37,044 nucleotides of DNA from Bacillota bacterium (GCA_023443925.1 JAEZSL010000200.1:1-37044); one strand, 5' to 3'. Numbered from the stretch's first letter, positions 1 through 9,102 are shown. Notes: generated from the letters alone by a model not told the origin. Made by a program: numbers and translations.

Positions 1-751
1 CGCCATCAAAAACTGGATAGGTTTTTTTGTGATTTTCCTGTAAGAGTTCATATACCGGCGATGGAAGCTGATGAATCAGGTAATCTATGGCATTTACCTC
101 CAAAAGATTTTTCCGTATGGCAGTTGCGCTGCTTATGGTGCTTTCTGTCATAGAGGTCAGCTCCTGGGAATGGTAATCTGCCGTGATACGGGAAATGGTA
201 ACCGGCCTGATAGAACTGTGTAACCGCCCCAGGGCTTTGATATATTCGATACCCAGAATATTGTTGGGAGAGGAGAGCACCTGGTCACCGATATCAGGAG
301 CTACGGCTTTAACAGCCTCCATTCTGGCTGCTGGGTAGGTTTTGCCGCTTTTTATTAACTGGCCAAACACCTCCTGGTAATCAGCGGGTTCCTCCAGTAA
401 TATTTTAGCGGCTGCCTCCAAGCTGGAGATATTTCCGCATTCACTGCCAAAACATAGATAGTCGACGATTCCCAGTTTATCTAATAAGGAGATGGCCCCT
501 AAGGCAAAAAACTCCGCGCTGGCAGTGGAATAGCAGACCGGAAGTTCAAAAACAATATCCGCCCCGCAGGCTATGGCCATTTTGGTACGGCTATATTTAT
601 CAATCAGGGCAGGAGCACCCCGCTGTACAAAATTACCGCTCATTACGACAATCACGTGGTCAGCTCCGGTAATCCTTTTTGCCTCCTTAATATGGTACAG
701 ATGACCGTTATGGAAGGGATTATATTCGGTAATTAAACCAACTGTTTTCAT
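1..751 (-). CDS. tmcAL: tRNA(Met) cytidine acetate ligase TmcAL, 5' part (3' end outside window)
   Basis: This minus-strand gene starts with ATG at 751 and runs off the left edge, leaving the first 250 residues. The N-terminus reads MKTVGLITEYNPFHNGHLYH, containing the HNGH version of the HxGH nucleotidyltransferase signature. It is followed by a MSGNFVQRG segment and an ADIVFELP segment, both typical of the YlbM/TmcAL family. Members use ATP and acetate to make N4-acetylcytidine at the wobble position of elongator tRNA-Met in the cytoplasm. The full protein is usually about 400 residues, so roughly the last third is missing here. The ribosome binding site is weak (GAGTG upstream of the ATG). 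An 8-bp hairpin (769-776 with 783-790) lies in the presumed 5' leader. The family call is firm; the exact activity is taken from characterised homologues. Confidence 0.9.
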   Translation of the reverse strand, partial: MKTVGLITEYNPFHNGHLYHIKEAKRITGADHVIVVMSGNFVQRGAPALIDKYSRTKMAIACGADIVFELPVCYSTASAEFFALGAISLLDKLGIVDYLCFGSECGNISSLEAAAKILLEEPADYQEVFGQLIKSGKTYPAARMEAVKAVAPDIGDQVLSSPNNILGIEYIKALGRLHSSIRPVTISRITADYHSQELTSMTESTISSATAIRKNLLEVNAIDYLIHQLPSPVYELLQENHKKTYPVFDG

Positions 752-1111
752 ACTTTACACTCATTGTATATCTCAGTACTGGCTGAGATACTGCCACAGA
801 ATATAATGTGAAGAAGATTCACATAGTATAGAGTTACATCGCGGCAACCTTTCATTATCAAAAATTTTTGTATAACTTACAACGCTTCCCCCTGCTGGCT
901 TCAAAAGGAATTATTCGTATTTAATGCCTGAATAACTCGGTTTTCCAAGTAATATCACTATAATATAATTAGTATATATTTACAAGAGGTATCCGGTCAA
1001 ATGTTACCCTAAGGTACTTTGATAAAATTTAGTAGTACTAATTTTATACTTCCTTTCTTGCCAAAAGATGGGTATAATAAAATTATTGGTAATAAAAGGG
1101 GGGAGATTGTA
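752..1111. promoter_or_regulatory. Divergent intergenic region with a palindromic operator candidate (1023-1046)
   Basis: This 360-base gap separates tmcAL (leftward) from the agr-like operon (rightward). It contains an interrupted palindrome, TAAAATT-T-AGTA at 1023-1034 facing TACTAATTTTA at 1036-1046. A TATAAT at 1073-1078 sits 33 bases before the regulator's start codon and could be its -10 box, but no good -35 is seen at the right spacing. A second TATAAT lies at 959-964. The palindrome lies just upstream of the putative -10, so it is a candidate autoregulatory site. This is inference from position only. No coding sequence was recognised here. Confidence 0.4.
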
Positions 1112-1846
1112 TTGATTACTATTGCTGTATGTGATGATGACATCAGAATTACCGATCAGATGCAAGAGATTATTACTCAATATAAACTGGATAAGAAGGA
1201 AGAACTGGAGTGTTATATTTATCACAGTGGGGAGAGCCTGGTTATGGAAGAAAAAGAATATGATATTATTTTCCTGGACATCAAAATGGACAAGCTGGAT
1301 GGTATCGAAACTGCCAAACGTCTGCGGAGACGGGATAAAACAGTGGAAATCATATATCTGACCAGCTATGCCGGGATGACCCGGGAAGCTTTGACCGTGC
1401 ATGCATTTGGTTATTTGGAAAAACCGATAACAAGTGAACAGATATACTTTCAGCTGGATGAAGTCCTGGAAAAGATAATGAGGAAAAAGCTGAATGAAGA
1501 ATACAAATACCATATAGTATCTTTTAATGCCGGAAAAAACAGCATCCGTCTGCCTATTGATGATATCTATTACTTTGAACGGGTGGACCGTAAACTGAAA
1601 GCAGTAACAAAAAAAGGGAATTTTATGCTTTATGAAACCATAGCTTCTATTGAGGAAAAGCTTCATCAGTATGATTTTGTTACACCTCATCAAAGTTTTG
1701 TGGTCAACATAAACAATATGAAGGATTATGTGAAAGACGAAATAATAATGCTGAACTGTGATGTCATTCCGGTAGCCCAAAAGCGGGCATCGGAAGTAAA
1801 GCGGATTATGAGGGAATTTCTGCAGAAAAAATTAGAAAATAAGTAG
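1112..1846 (+). CDS. LytTR-family response regulator (AgrA/ComE-like)
   Basis: This gene encodes a 244-residue cytoplasmic transcription factor. Residues 1-125 form a receiver domain with the acidic cluster CDDD at 7-10, the phosphoacceptor Asp56 in FLDIKM and the conserved Lys in GYLEKPI. Residues 140-244 form a LytTR DNA-binding domain containing DIYYFERVDRK and HQSFVVN. The TTG at 1112 was chosen as start because AGGGGGGAG lies just upstream at good spacing; the reading frame stays open to 1019, but the extra residues do not resemble a receiver domain. It stands next to a GHKL kinase, AgrB and AgrD, so it most likely responds to the locus pheromone and activates agrBD. Likely targets are the palindrome at 1023-1046 and the direct repeats at 3265-3366 (inference). 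AgrA-type assignment is strong; the target genes are unknown. Confidence 0.88.
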   Translation: MITIAVCDDDIRITDQMQEIITQYKLDKKEELECYIYHSGESLVMEEKEYDIIFLDIKMDKLDGIETAKRLRRRDKTVEIIYLTSYAGMTREALTVHAFGYLEKPITSEQIYFQLDEVLEKIMRKKLNEEYKYHIVSFNAGKNSIRLPIDDIYYFERVDRKLKAVTKKGNFMLYETIASIEEKLHQYDFVTPHQSFVVNINNMKDYVKDEIIMLNCDVIPVAQKRASEVKRIMREFLQKKLENK

Positions 1847-1864
1847 CTGTGCATGGGGTGTAAT

Positions 1865-3196
1865 ATGAATCTTATAGTAATTATAGTTGGGTTATTTTTA
1901 TCCGGTATGGTATCTGTTAGCATTATCATGGATTTTATGGATAAATTGTTTGAACGAAACAGCAAGCATAAGCCGGTATATCATTTTACCAAAGCCGGAT
2001 TTATCATCTTACTTGCCGGAATTAATGCACTTCATAACGGATGGTTGAATTTAATTACTGTGATCGGAATATCCTATGGCATTGCCGTAATTTTGTATCA
2101 AGGCAGAGCGCTAAAAAAACTGTTTTACATAATCTGCATCGTAGTCAGTATGGGAGCCTGTGAGTCTTTAGGTATTTTACTCCTGAACTACTTATATAAA
2201 ATACTCCCTATAACAATGTCCTCGGTTAAATTGCGGTCATTGTTTAATATTACAATAACCCAGATCATTGTAATCTTTATCAGCCATGCCATAATCTTAA
2301 AGATTATCGAGAAGAAAAATATTAATGAACTGACACATACACAGTATTTTTTTTCATTTGTATATGCTTTTTCCAGTATTATTAATATCTATATCCTGTC
2401 AGTACTAATCCGGGATAATTATTCTGACGGGGAGTTTTTGCTTGTATTAATAACCATTGCCGGAATTGTTATTATAAATACCCACTTTTTAAAGTTTTTG
2501 GAATTTGCATCGGAAAACAACCGGCTGCAATATGAGAACAATCTATTCATGCAGCAGTCTAAAATGCAGTATCAGTATTATGACAATATCGAACAGCAGT
2601 ACCGGGAGTCACTAAGTATATTACATGACGTAAAAAGGCATATCAGGGCCATAGAAGAGTTATACCGGCACAAAGAAAATGAAACCGCAGCCGAATATTC
2701 CCGAAAAATCAGCAACAAACTAGATTCTTTCAAATTAAATGAATATACGGATAACCGCATGTTAAATATTATTCTGAATGATAAAATGCGTGTTGCTGAA
2801 CTAAAAAATATTAATTTTACCTGTAAGATTGAGGAGGTGGATCTGAATTTTATCGATCATATCGACCTGACTACTATTTTTGCTAATTTATTGGATAATG
2901 CCATCGAGGCTTGTCAGTCTGTTGAGGGGGATAAATTCATTTCGGTGCAGGTCGGCGCTTTTAACAATCTGATTGTAATAAATATAAAGAATACCTTAAA
3001 GGAAAACGTTTCTGTTGTAGGAGTACATATGAAATCCAGTAAGAAAAACCACAATGGCATCGGGCTGCCCAACGTAATGAAAGTAATCGGCAGCTATTAC
3101 GGAGATTTTAATATTCAAAGAGAGGGAAATATGTTTGTTTGCAGTATCATATTGTCCAGACAGGGGCGTCAGGATTATAGCCGTCAAAGTACGTAG
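1865..3196 (+). CDS. AgrC-like GHKL-family membrane sensor histidine kinase
   Basis: This is a sensor kinase of 443 residues. The N-terminal half (about residues 1-205) is a polytopic membrane domain with six or seven hydrophobic segments, as in AgrC and ComD receptors. A coiled linker follows, then the H-box with His254 in SILHDVKRH, an N-box with Asn341 and Asn345 in ANLLDNAIEA, and a glycine-rich NGIGLPNV segment. This layout is typical of the HPK10/GHKL kinases that bind autoinducing peptides. The ATG at 1865 is preferred over that at 1853 because GGGGTG sits just before it. It lies 18 bases after the regulator gene and is surely cotranscribed with it. It should detect the cyclic peptide made by the downstream agrB/agrD pair and phosphorylate the upstream regulator; the pairing is inferred from adjacency. 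Confidence 0.87.
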   Translation: MNLIVIIVGLFLSGMVSVSIIMDFMDKLFERNSKHKPVYHFTKAGFIILLAGINALHNGWLNLITVIGISYGIAVILYQGRALKKLFYIICIVVSMGACESLGILLLNYLYKILPITMSSVKLRSLFNITITQIIVIFISHAIILKIIEKKNINELTHTQYFFSFVYAFSSIINIYILSVLIRDNYSDGEFLLVLITIAGIVIINTHFLKFLEFASENNRLQYENNLFMQQSKMQYQYYDNIEQQYRESLSILHDVKRHIRAIEELYRHKENETAAEYSRKISNKLDSFKLNEYTDNRMLNIILNDKMRVAELKNINFTCKIEEVDLNFIDHIDLTTIFANLLDNAIEACQSVEGDKFISVQVGAFNNLIVINIKNTLKENVSVVGVHMKSSKKNHNGIGLPNVMKVIGSYYGDFNIQREGNMFVCSIILSRQGRQDYSRQST

Positions 3197-3264
3197 ACTA
3201 GCAAAGAACAGATAATAAACATTTCGTATTGATAAAAATTAACTGGCGGAGCTGCTCGGAAATT

Positions 3265-3366
3265 GGAAGAAAGAATAAAATGAAAGGCAACGGGAAGAAA
3301 GTTTAAAATAAAAGACGCAACGGGAACAAAGTTTAACATTGAAAGGAAATTGGAACAAAGAGTTTA
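3265..3366 (+). repeat. Four spaced direct repeats upstream of agrB, possible regulator-binding array
   Basis: The core GGAA(G/C)AAAG occurs at 3265-3273, 3293-3301, 3323-3331 and 3352-3360, giving spacings of 28, 30 and 29 bases, close to whole helical turns. The middle two copies extend to a shared GCAACGGGAA(G/C)AAAGTTTAA. They fill the gap between the kinase gene and agrB, where the agrB promoter should lie. LytTR regulators bind direct repeats, so this is a candidate array for the adjacent regulator. A decayed tandem duplication is the alternative. Confidence 0.5.
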
Positions 3367-3392
3367 TATTATAAAAAGAGGGGGATTATATA

Positions 3393-3974
3393 ATGTTAAG
3401 TAAGGTATCAGGGTGTCTGGCAGGCAAACTTGCCCAAAGTAACATAATTAAAGAAGAAGATTTTGAAGTTTACCAATTTGGTATTGAGAGCTTTATCATG
3501 AAGGCCTGTCATCTTATTTCATATGTTACAATCGGTCTGCTTTTTCGCCGTCTTCCGGAACTGCTGGTATTTCTGGCAGCTTTTATACCATTAAGAGAAT
3601 GTTCCGGCGGTTATCATGCCAGAACGCCGCTAAAATGTTACATATTATCCTGTGGTACGGTTATTACCTTTTTGTGTCTGCTTCTTTTCATTCCTGCGGA
3701 TAAAACCCAGTACAGTATCATACTGGCAGTCTTTTCAAGCCTGATTCTTTTTTTTATCGTACCGGTGGAAACGGAGAATAAACCTTTGAGTGAAGCTGAG
3801 GTAACTTATTATAAAAGTAAAGCCGGTTTTATCATTATTATCGAACTTGGGCTTGTACTAATTTTCCGTATGGTTTTATGGAATGAGTTAAGCTTTATCC
3901 TGGCGCTTAGTTTAACCTATGAGCTCATGATTGCCCTGGCGGGTTTGTCTGCCAAAATGGCAGTTTCACGATGA
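3393..3974 (+). CDS. agrB: AgrB-like peptide-processing membrane protease
   Basis: The product is a 193-residue polytopic membrane protein of the accessory gene regulator B family. The hallmark segment RECSGGYHARTPLKCYI carries the catalytic pair His75 and Cys82 with the family's seven-residue spacing. Several hydrophobic segments occupy about residues 42-150. AgrB cleaves the C-terminal tail of AgrD and forms the thiolactone ring of the autoinducing peptide. The ATG at 3393 follows AGAGGGGG at 8 bases. The agrD gene starts 132 bases downstream, and both precede the terminator at 4308. Length matches the usual 190-210 residues. The order regulator-kinase-B-D differs from the staphylococcal B-D-C-A order. 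Family assignment is firm. Confidence 0.93.
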   Translation: MLSKVSGCLAGKLAQSNIIKEEDFEVYQFGIESFIMKACHLISYVTIGLLFRRLPELLVFLAAFIPLRECSGGYHARTPLKCYILSCGTVITFLCLLLFIPADKTQYSIILAVFSSLILFFIVPVETENKPLSEAEVTYYKSKAGFIIIIELGLVLIFRMVLWNELSFILALSLTYELMIALAGLSAKMAVSR

Positions 3975-4106
3975 GGAATGGTAGAATAGACAAAAAACAT
4001 GTAGAATATGCAAAGTATATTGCATTAAATTCCAAATAATGTATAATAAAAAATCATACATAGACGGACATCCAACTATTAACAATTTTTGAAATGGAGG
4101 TAGTAT

Positions 4107-4253
4107 ATGAAAAATGAAATGGAAAAAAAGGTTTTAACTGTAGTATCAAAGCTAGCTATGGGTTCTGCCAGAAAAACTGCCAATTCAGCTTGCGTATTTT
4201 TAGGTTATCAGCCTAAGCTGCCACAATCCGTCAATAAACTAAAGAAATTCTAA
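4107..4253 (+). CDS. agrD: AgrD-like cyclic autoinducer peptide precursor (48 residues)
   Basis: This small gene starts with ATG at 4107 after AATGGAGG. It encodes an amphipathic, Lys-rich N-terminal leader (MKNEMEKKVLTVVSKLAMG), a core around Cys29 (NSACVFLGY) and a tail QPKLPQSVNKLKKF. The plan matches AgrD: leader helix, Cys-containing pheromone core, then a charged tail with a conserved Pro. Aligning Pro39 with the Pro ten residues after the Cys in S. aureus AgrD-I predicts a five-residue thiolactone ring Cys-Val-Phe-Leu-Gly, with tail removal between Gly33 and Tyr34. Ring boundaries are inference. Its position straight after agrB and before a strong terminator supports the call. It is too short for routine gene finding and could easily be missed. 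Confidence 0.9.
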   Translation: MKNEMEKKVLTVVSKLAMGSARKTANSACVFLGYQPKLPQSVNKLKKF

Positions 4254-4307
4254 AAGTACAAAACTTCTAAAATTAACGGAAAAGTAACTAATTAATTGCA
4301 TAAATCC

Positions 4308-4346
4308 AAGATACCGCCGGTAAAAGATACCGGCGGTATCTTTTTA
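4308..4346 (+). terminator. Rho-independent terminator of the agr-like operon
   Basis: A perfect 12-bp GC-rich stem (GATACCGCCGGT at 4310-4321 with its complement at 4329-4340), extended by two A-T pairs, encloses a 7-base loop and runs into TTTTT. It lies 55 bases after the agrD stop. Confidence 0.93.
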
Positions 4347-4358
4347 CTAATGTGGTAC

Positions 4359-4387
4359 TTGCTAGCAATTCATCCATATGTTACTAT
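4359..4387 (+). promoter_or_regulatory. Candidate promoter of the HD/HD-GYP gene
   Basis: TTGCTA at 4359-4364 and TACTAT at 4382-4387 are separated by 17 bases. They stand just after the agr terminator and 60 bases before the start codon at 4447. Confidence 0.45.
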
Positions 4388-4446
4388 GTAGTTAATGAAT
4401 CTAAATGTATTACATACCGAGAAAACTTAGTAGAAAGGAACAAAAT

Positions 4447-5736
4447 ATGGATATTATCAGCAGCAAGAATGTGCTGCATATTATAAGAAAGACCTTAAAC
4501 TTAATAGACAGCAGGCTTATTCATCACGGAGAACGGGTAAGTTACATACTTAACAAAATGCTGACGTATGAGGGCACATATAAAAAAGAAGAAATCCTTA
4601 CCCATACGATTACAGGGCTGCTGCATGATATAGGAGCCTATAAAATTGAAGAACTGGATAAAATGGTTCAGTTTGAAACCGATAATGTAACAGAGCATTC
4701 TATCTATGGCTATCTATTTTTAAAATATCTGTCACCTCTTGACGATGCAGCGGAAACTGTCTTGTACCATCATCTGGCTTATGATAAATTAACGCAGCTA
4801 AATTCCCCTTATGAAAGAATTGCATCCTGTTTAAATCTGGCTGACCGGATTGACGTATGCCTTATGTATCAGGAAAATCCGGATTTGGATGAACTGATTG
4901 GATCTGATAACTCAAAATTTTCTGCAGATGCCTATGATTTATTTAAAAAAGCAGATGCAAGGTATCAGATTATTGATCATATCAGAAATACAACGTATCT
5001 GGAGGAGTTAAACCTTATTTATTCCAAGATAAAATTTACTCATGCAGAAAAAGAAGCGTTTATTAAGATGTTGATTTACTCAATTGATTTTCGCAGTGAA
5101 TTTACGGTTATGCATACCATTACCACCGTAAGTATCGCAGATGAGATTGGTTACCTGATGAAGCTTTCAGATTATGACAGGGGGATTTTGCATTATGGGG
5201 CACTGCTTCATGATATCGGGAAAATATCCACCCCCGTTAATATTCTGGAGGCACCAAGAAAACTTACGGATGAAGAGATGGTTTTGATGAAGAATCATGT
5301 ACGGATGAGCGAATATATCCTGAAAGATTTCATTCATCCGGATATTCTGGAGATAGCCATAAGGCACCACGAAAAGCTGGATGGTTCTGGTTATCATAGA
5401 AAACTTACCGAAAAGGATCTGACAATGCCTCAAAGAATACTTGCTGTTGCGGATATAGTCAGCGCTTTGTGCGGGAAGAGAAGTTATAAAGATGTATTTC
5501 ATAAAGATACCATACTGAATATCCTCACAAAAGATGCAGATAAAGGCAAGCTCTGCCCATTGACGATTCAGTGTGTTACAGATAATTTTGATAAAATTAT
5601 GAGTAATGTCAGTGATAATACCTTAAAGCCCCTTAATATTTATGGAGATATCAGGAAAAGATATAAGGCTCTGCATAAAAAGTTAATGGAACTGGATATG
5701 AGCGGTGTAAACTCCCTTTCAGGCTCTGTGCTTTAA
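4447..5736 (+). CDS. Tandem HD-domain / HD-GYP-type phosphodiesterase-like protein
   Basis: The protein has 429 residues and no membrane segment or signal peptide. The N-terminal HD domain (about 20-150) has the HD pair His60-Asp61 in LLHDIGAYK and a later VLYHHLAYD. The C-terminal HD-GYP-type domain (about 220-390) has His255-Asp256 in LLHDIGKIS, then IRHHEKLDGSG and ILAVADI. HD-GYP enzymes hydrolyse cyclic di-GMP or related dinucleotides. Here the GYP motif reads Gly315-Tyr316-His317, so the proline is replaced; this variation occurs in the family, and activity cannot be judged. The ATG at 4447 was chosen because AGAAAGGAA lies 6 bases upstream; an in-frame ATG at 4405 has no such site. It has its own putative promoter, so it is probably not part of the agr transcript. 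Confidence 0.83.
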   Translation: MDIISSKNVLHIIRKTLNLIDSRLIHHGERVSYILNKMLTYEGTYKKEEILTHTITGLLHDIGAYKIEELDKMVQFETDNVTEHSIYGYLFLKYLSPLDDAAETVLYHHLAYDKLTQLNSPYERIASCLNLADRIDVCLMYQENPDLDELIGSDNSKFSADAYDLFKKADARYQIIDHIRNTTYLEELNLIYSKIKFTHAEKEAFIKMLIYSIDFRSEFTVMHTITTVSIADEIGYLMKLSDYDRGILHYGALLHDIGKISTPVNILEAPRKLTDEEMVLMKNHVRMSEYILKDFIHPDILEIAIRHHEKLDGSGYHRKLTEKDLTMPQRILAVADIVSALCGKRSYKDVFHKDTILNILTKDADKGKLCPLTIQCVTDNFDKIMSNVSDNTLKPLNIYGDIRKRYKALHKKLMELDMSGVNSLSGSVL

Positions 5737-5838
5737 GGAATACATGCCAGGTGGTTCAGAACATTGGTATAAGTTGGGTTAAGGACTAATTTATCACATA
5801 AAATTGATCAAAATTAATAAAAATAATGCAATTCTTAC

Positions 5839-5867
5839 TTGTATACCATTTTCATTTGGACTATAAT
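5839..5867 (+). promoter_or_regulatory. Promoter of pta
   Basis: TTGTAT (5839-5844) and TATAAT (5862-5867) are separated by 17 bases, about 140 bases before the pta start. The leader between contains two hairpins. Confidence 0.65.
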
Positions 5868-5893
5868 GTATCTGAGATTTTGCTATTCGACAG

Positions 5894-5913
5894 TGTTAAT
5901 TATGAGATTAACA
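5894..5913. promoter_or_regulatory. Inverted repeat in the pta leader, operator candidate
   Basis: TGTTAAT-N6-ATTAACA is a perfect 7-bp inverted repeat just downstream of the expected transcription start. The half-sites resemble those bound by the redox repressor Rex (TTGTTAA/TTAACAA), but the centre is longer than the usual four bases. Confidence 0.4.
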
Positions 5914-5939
5914 TTTCATGGCATGTATAAAAATATGAG

Positions 5940-5960
5940 GCCTGTCAAGGATGGACAGGC
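5940..5960 (+). other. Stem-loop in the pta leader
   Basis: GCCTGTC (5940-5946) pairs perfectly with GACAGGC (5954-5960) around a 7-base loop, 49 bases before the start codon. No U-run follows, so it is not a terminator; it may affect mRNA stability or translation. Confidence 0.45.
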
Positions 5961-5976
5961 TTAAACGAATGCCTAA

Positions 5977-7008
<1,032 letters not shown>

Positions 7009-7022
7009 TATAATCTATAACT

Positions 7023-7062
7023 GGTGAAAGGTAGGAGCGTATCAAAAGACCTGCCTTTTACC
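7023..7062 (+). other. Intercistronic stem-loop between pta and ackA
   Basis: Thirteen bases at 7023-7035 can pair with 7050-7062 (two G-U pairs) around a 14-base loop. There is no U-run, so it is more likely an mRNA processing or stability element than a terminator. Confidence 0.5.
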
Positions 7063-7107
7063 GTTTATTCATAAAAAACTAATTTCTATACATTAAAGGA
7101 GAAAAAT

Positions 7108-8295
7108 ATGAAGGTTTTAGTTATTAACTGTGGCAGTTCTTCACTGAAATATCAGTTGATTGATTCAGAGAGTGAAAAAGCTCTGGCTGTCGGACTTTGT
7201 GAAAGAATTGGAATTGACGGCCGTTTAAACCATACACCGGCAGGTGGTGATAAAGTAGTTATAGAAGCTCCCATGGAGAATCATGAAGCAGCTATAAAAA
7301 TGGTTCTGGATGCGCTTATCGATGTCAGCCACGGAGTAATCAAGTCCTTAAGTGAAATCGGTGCAGTTGGACATAGAGTTGTACACGGCGGAGAGAAATT
7401 TGCCTCTTCCGTAGTCATTACGGATGAAGTAATAGCAGCAATCGAAGATTGCAACGATCTGGCACCTTTGCACAATCCGGCCAATTTAATCGGAATCCGT
7501 GCCTGCCAGGCAATTATGCCCGGTATTCCCATGGTTGGAGTATTTGATACTGCTTTTCATCAGACGATGCCTCCTAAGGCTTATCTCTATGGTCTTCCTT
7601 ATGAATATTATGAAAAATACAAAATCAGAAGATATGGTTTTCATGGAACCAGTCACAGCTATGTAGCTAAGAAAACCGTTGAACTGGTAGGGTTAGATCC
7701 GGAGCATTCCAAAGTAATTGTCTGCCATCTGGGTAACGGAGCAAGTATTACCGCTATTTTAGATGGTAAATCCGTGGACACCAGTATGGGCTTTACTCCG
7801 CTGGAAGGTCTTATTATGGGAACCAGAAGCGGTAGTATTGATCCTGCTATTATTGAGTTTATTGCCAACAAAGAAAATAAATCCATTGAAGATATCATGA
7901 ACATTCTTCAAAAGAAATCCGGCGTTTATGGTATGTCCGGTGTTTCCAGTGATTTCCGTGATCTGGAGGCAGCTGCAAATGAAGGTAATGAAAAAGCAAA
8001 AGTAGCAAAGGATGTTTTTGTTTACCGTGTAGCGAGATATATCGGATCCTATGCAGCAGCGATGAACGGTGTGGATGCAATTGCTTTTACAGCCGGTCTT
8101 GGTGAAAATGATATGAAGGTAAGAGCTGAAATCCTTTCCTATTTAGAATTTCTTGGTATAAAATTAAATGTTGAGAACAATAATACAAGAAGTAAGGAAA
8201 TTCTTATCTCTACCGATGACTCAAAGGTTAAAGTATGCGTAATTCCTACCAATGAAGAACTTGCAATCGCTAGGGAAACCGTTGCATTACTATAA
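7108..8295 (+). CDS. ackA: Acetate kinase
   Basis: This 395-residue enzyme moves phosphate between acetyl phosphate and ADP, yielding ATP and acetate; it completes the pathway begun by pta. Diagnostic motifs are the N-terminal [68 protein letters not shown] with [10 protein letters not shown], and FTAGLGEND. These include the nucleotide-binding and catalytic residues of the ASKHA-fold acetate kinase family, and the length is normal. An AAGGAG site lies just before the ATG at 7108. It is probably cotranscribed with pta. No clear terminator follows, and the next gene has its own consensus promoter. Confidence 0.97.
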   Translation: MKVLVINCGSSSLKYQLIDSESEKALAVGLCERIGIDGRLNHTPAGGDKVVIEAPMENHEAAIKMVLDALIDVSHGVIKSLSEIGAVGHRVVHGGEKFASSVVITDEVIAAIEDCNDLAPLHNPANLIGIRACQAIMPGIPMVGVFDTAFHQTMPPKAYLYGLPYEYYEKYKIRRYGFHGTSHSYVAKKTVELVGLDPEHSKVIVCHLGNGASITAILDGKSVDTSMGFTPLEGLIMGTRSGSIDPAIIEFIANKENKSIEDIMNILQKKSGVYGMSGVSSDFRDLEAAANEGNEKAKVAKDVFVYRVARYIGSYAAAMNGVDAIAFTAGLGENDMKVRAEILSYLEFLGIKLNVENNNTRSKEILISTDDSKVKVCVIPTNEELAIARETVALL

Positions 8296-8324
8296 AAACA
8301 CCATATATTTATATAAAATAGCCA

Positions 8325-8353
8325 TTGACAAATCATGGTGGCCTGACTATAAT
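8325..8353 (+). promoter_or_regulatory. Consensus sigma-A promoter of the DUF177-rpmF operon
   Basis: TTGACA (8325-8330) and TATAAT (8348-8353) match both consensus hexamers with an ideal 17-base spacer, 36 bases before the start codon. Confidence 0.9.
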
Positions 8354-8389
8354 ATAAGAAGTGCGAATTTTTAATGATAGGAGATTGTC

Positions 8390-8917
8390 ATGATTATTAA
8401 TTTATCTGAGATAATGTCTATTAAAGGCAATGTCGAACATATACAAGCACCTATCGAACTAGAGAGTTTTTGTATGGAGGGAATAGAATATCCCTTTGCC
8501 AGTAAGTCTTTTGCGGAACTGACCCTGACACATATAGGGGAAAGAAAAGTAAAAGTTGAAGGCGAAGCAAAATTATCTTTATTAATTCCGTGCAACAGAT
8601 GCCTTGAAGGGGTAGAAACCTGGTTTGAACTAAAGATATCTCAGGATCTGGATTTCAAACAGGGTACAGATGACCGAATCGAGGAATTAGACGAAAAAAA
8701 TTATATTAATGGATATAATCTGGATGTAGATTTACTGGTTTATAATGAAATACTTATAGACTTTCCCATGAAGGTTCTGTGTGACGAGGACTGTAAGGGT
8801 ATTTGTAAGGTTTGCGGAACGAACTTGAATAAAAGTTCCTGTAACTGTGATACTGCTGTTTCCGATCCCAGAATGTCAGTAATCCGAGATATATTCAATA
8901 ACTTTAAGGAGGTGTAA
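8390..8917 (+). CDS. DUF177 (YceD) family protein
   Basis: This 175-residue protein carries the DUF177/YceD architecture: IPCNRCLEG in the middle, then an acidic stretch, then LCDEDCKGICKVCGTNLN near the C-terminus. Paired cysteines (CNRC, CDEDC, CKVCG, CNC) suggest a metal-binding or structural role. The family is nearly always encoded directly before rpmF, as here (two bases between stop and next start), and has been linked to 23S rRNA processing or ribosome assembly. That role is family knowledge, not visible here. The ATG at 8390 follows ATAGGAGA. plsX and other fatty-acid genes that often follow in other bacteria are absent; a terminator closes the operon after rpmF. Confidence 0.9.
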   Translation: MIINLSEIMSIKGNVEHIQAPIELESFCMEGIEYPFASKSFAELTLTHIGERKVKVEGEAKLSLLIPCNRCLEGVETWFELKISQDLDFKQGTDDRIEELDEKNYINGYNLDVDLLVYNEILIDFPMKVLCDEDCKGICKVCGTNLNKSSCNCDTAVSDPRMSVIRDIFNNFKEV

Positions 8918-8919
8918 TC

Positions 8920-9102
8920 ATGGGAGCTATCTGTCCAAAGAATAAATCTTCAAAAGCAAGAAGAGACAGCCGCAGAGCAAACTGGAAAATGTCTGCCCCT
9001 AACTTAGTTAAGTGCAGTAAGTGCGGTGCGTTAATGATGCCACACAGAGTTTGCAAAGCTTGTGGATCTTATAACAAGAAAGAAATCATTTCTGCTGAAT
9101 AA
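8920..9102 (+). CDS. rpmF: 50S ribosomal protein L32
   Basis: The product is 60 residues and typical of L32, a component of the large ribosomal subunit. The basic N-terminal SSKARRDSRRANWKM segment is followed by a zinc ribbon with Cys32, Cys35, Cys45 and Cys48 (CSKCG, then HRVCKACG), so this is the zinc-binding form rather than the Cys-free paralogue some bacteria use under zinc starvation. The start at 8920 has a strong AAGGAGGTG site that overlaps the end of the upstream DUF177 gene. The gene is expressed from the consensus promoter at 8325. Confidence 0.97.
   Translation: MGAICPKNKSSKARRDSRRANWKMSAPNLVKCSKCGALMMPHRVCKACGSYNKKEIISAE

Noticed and set aside
1004..1780. A 258-codon minus-strand open frame opposite the LytTR regulator
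   Set aside because: It lies entirely against a well-supported gene, has no recognisable domain and is a composition shadow.
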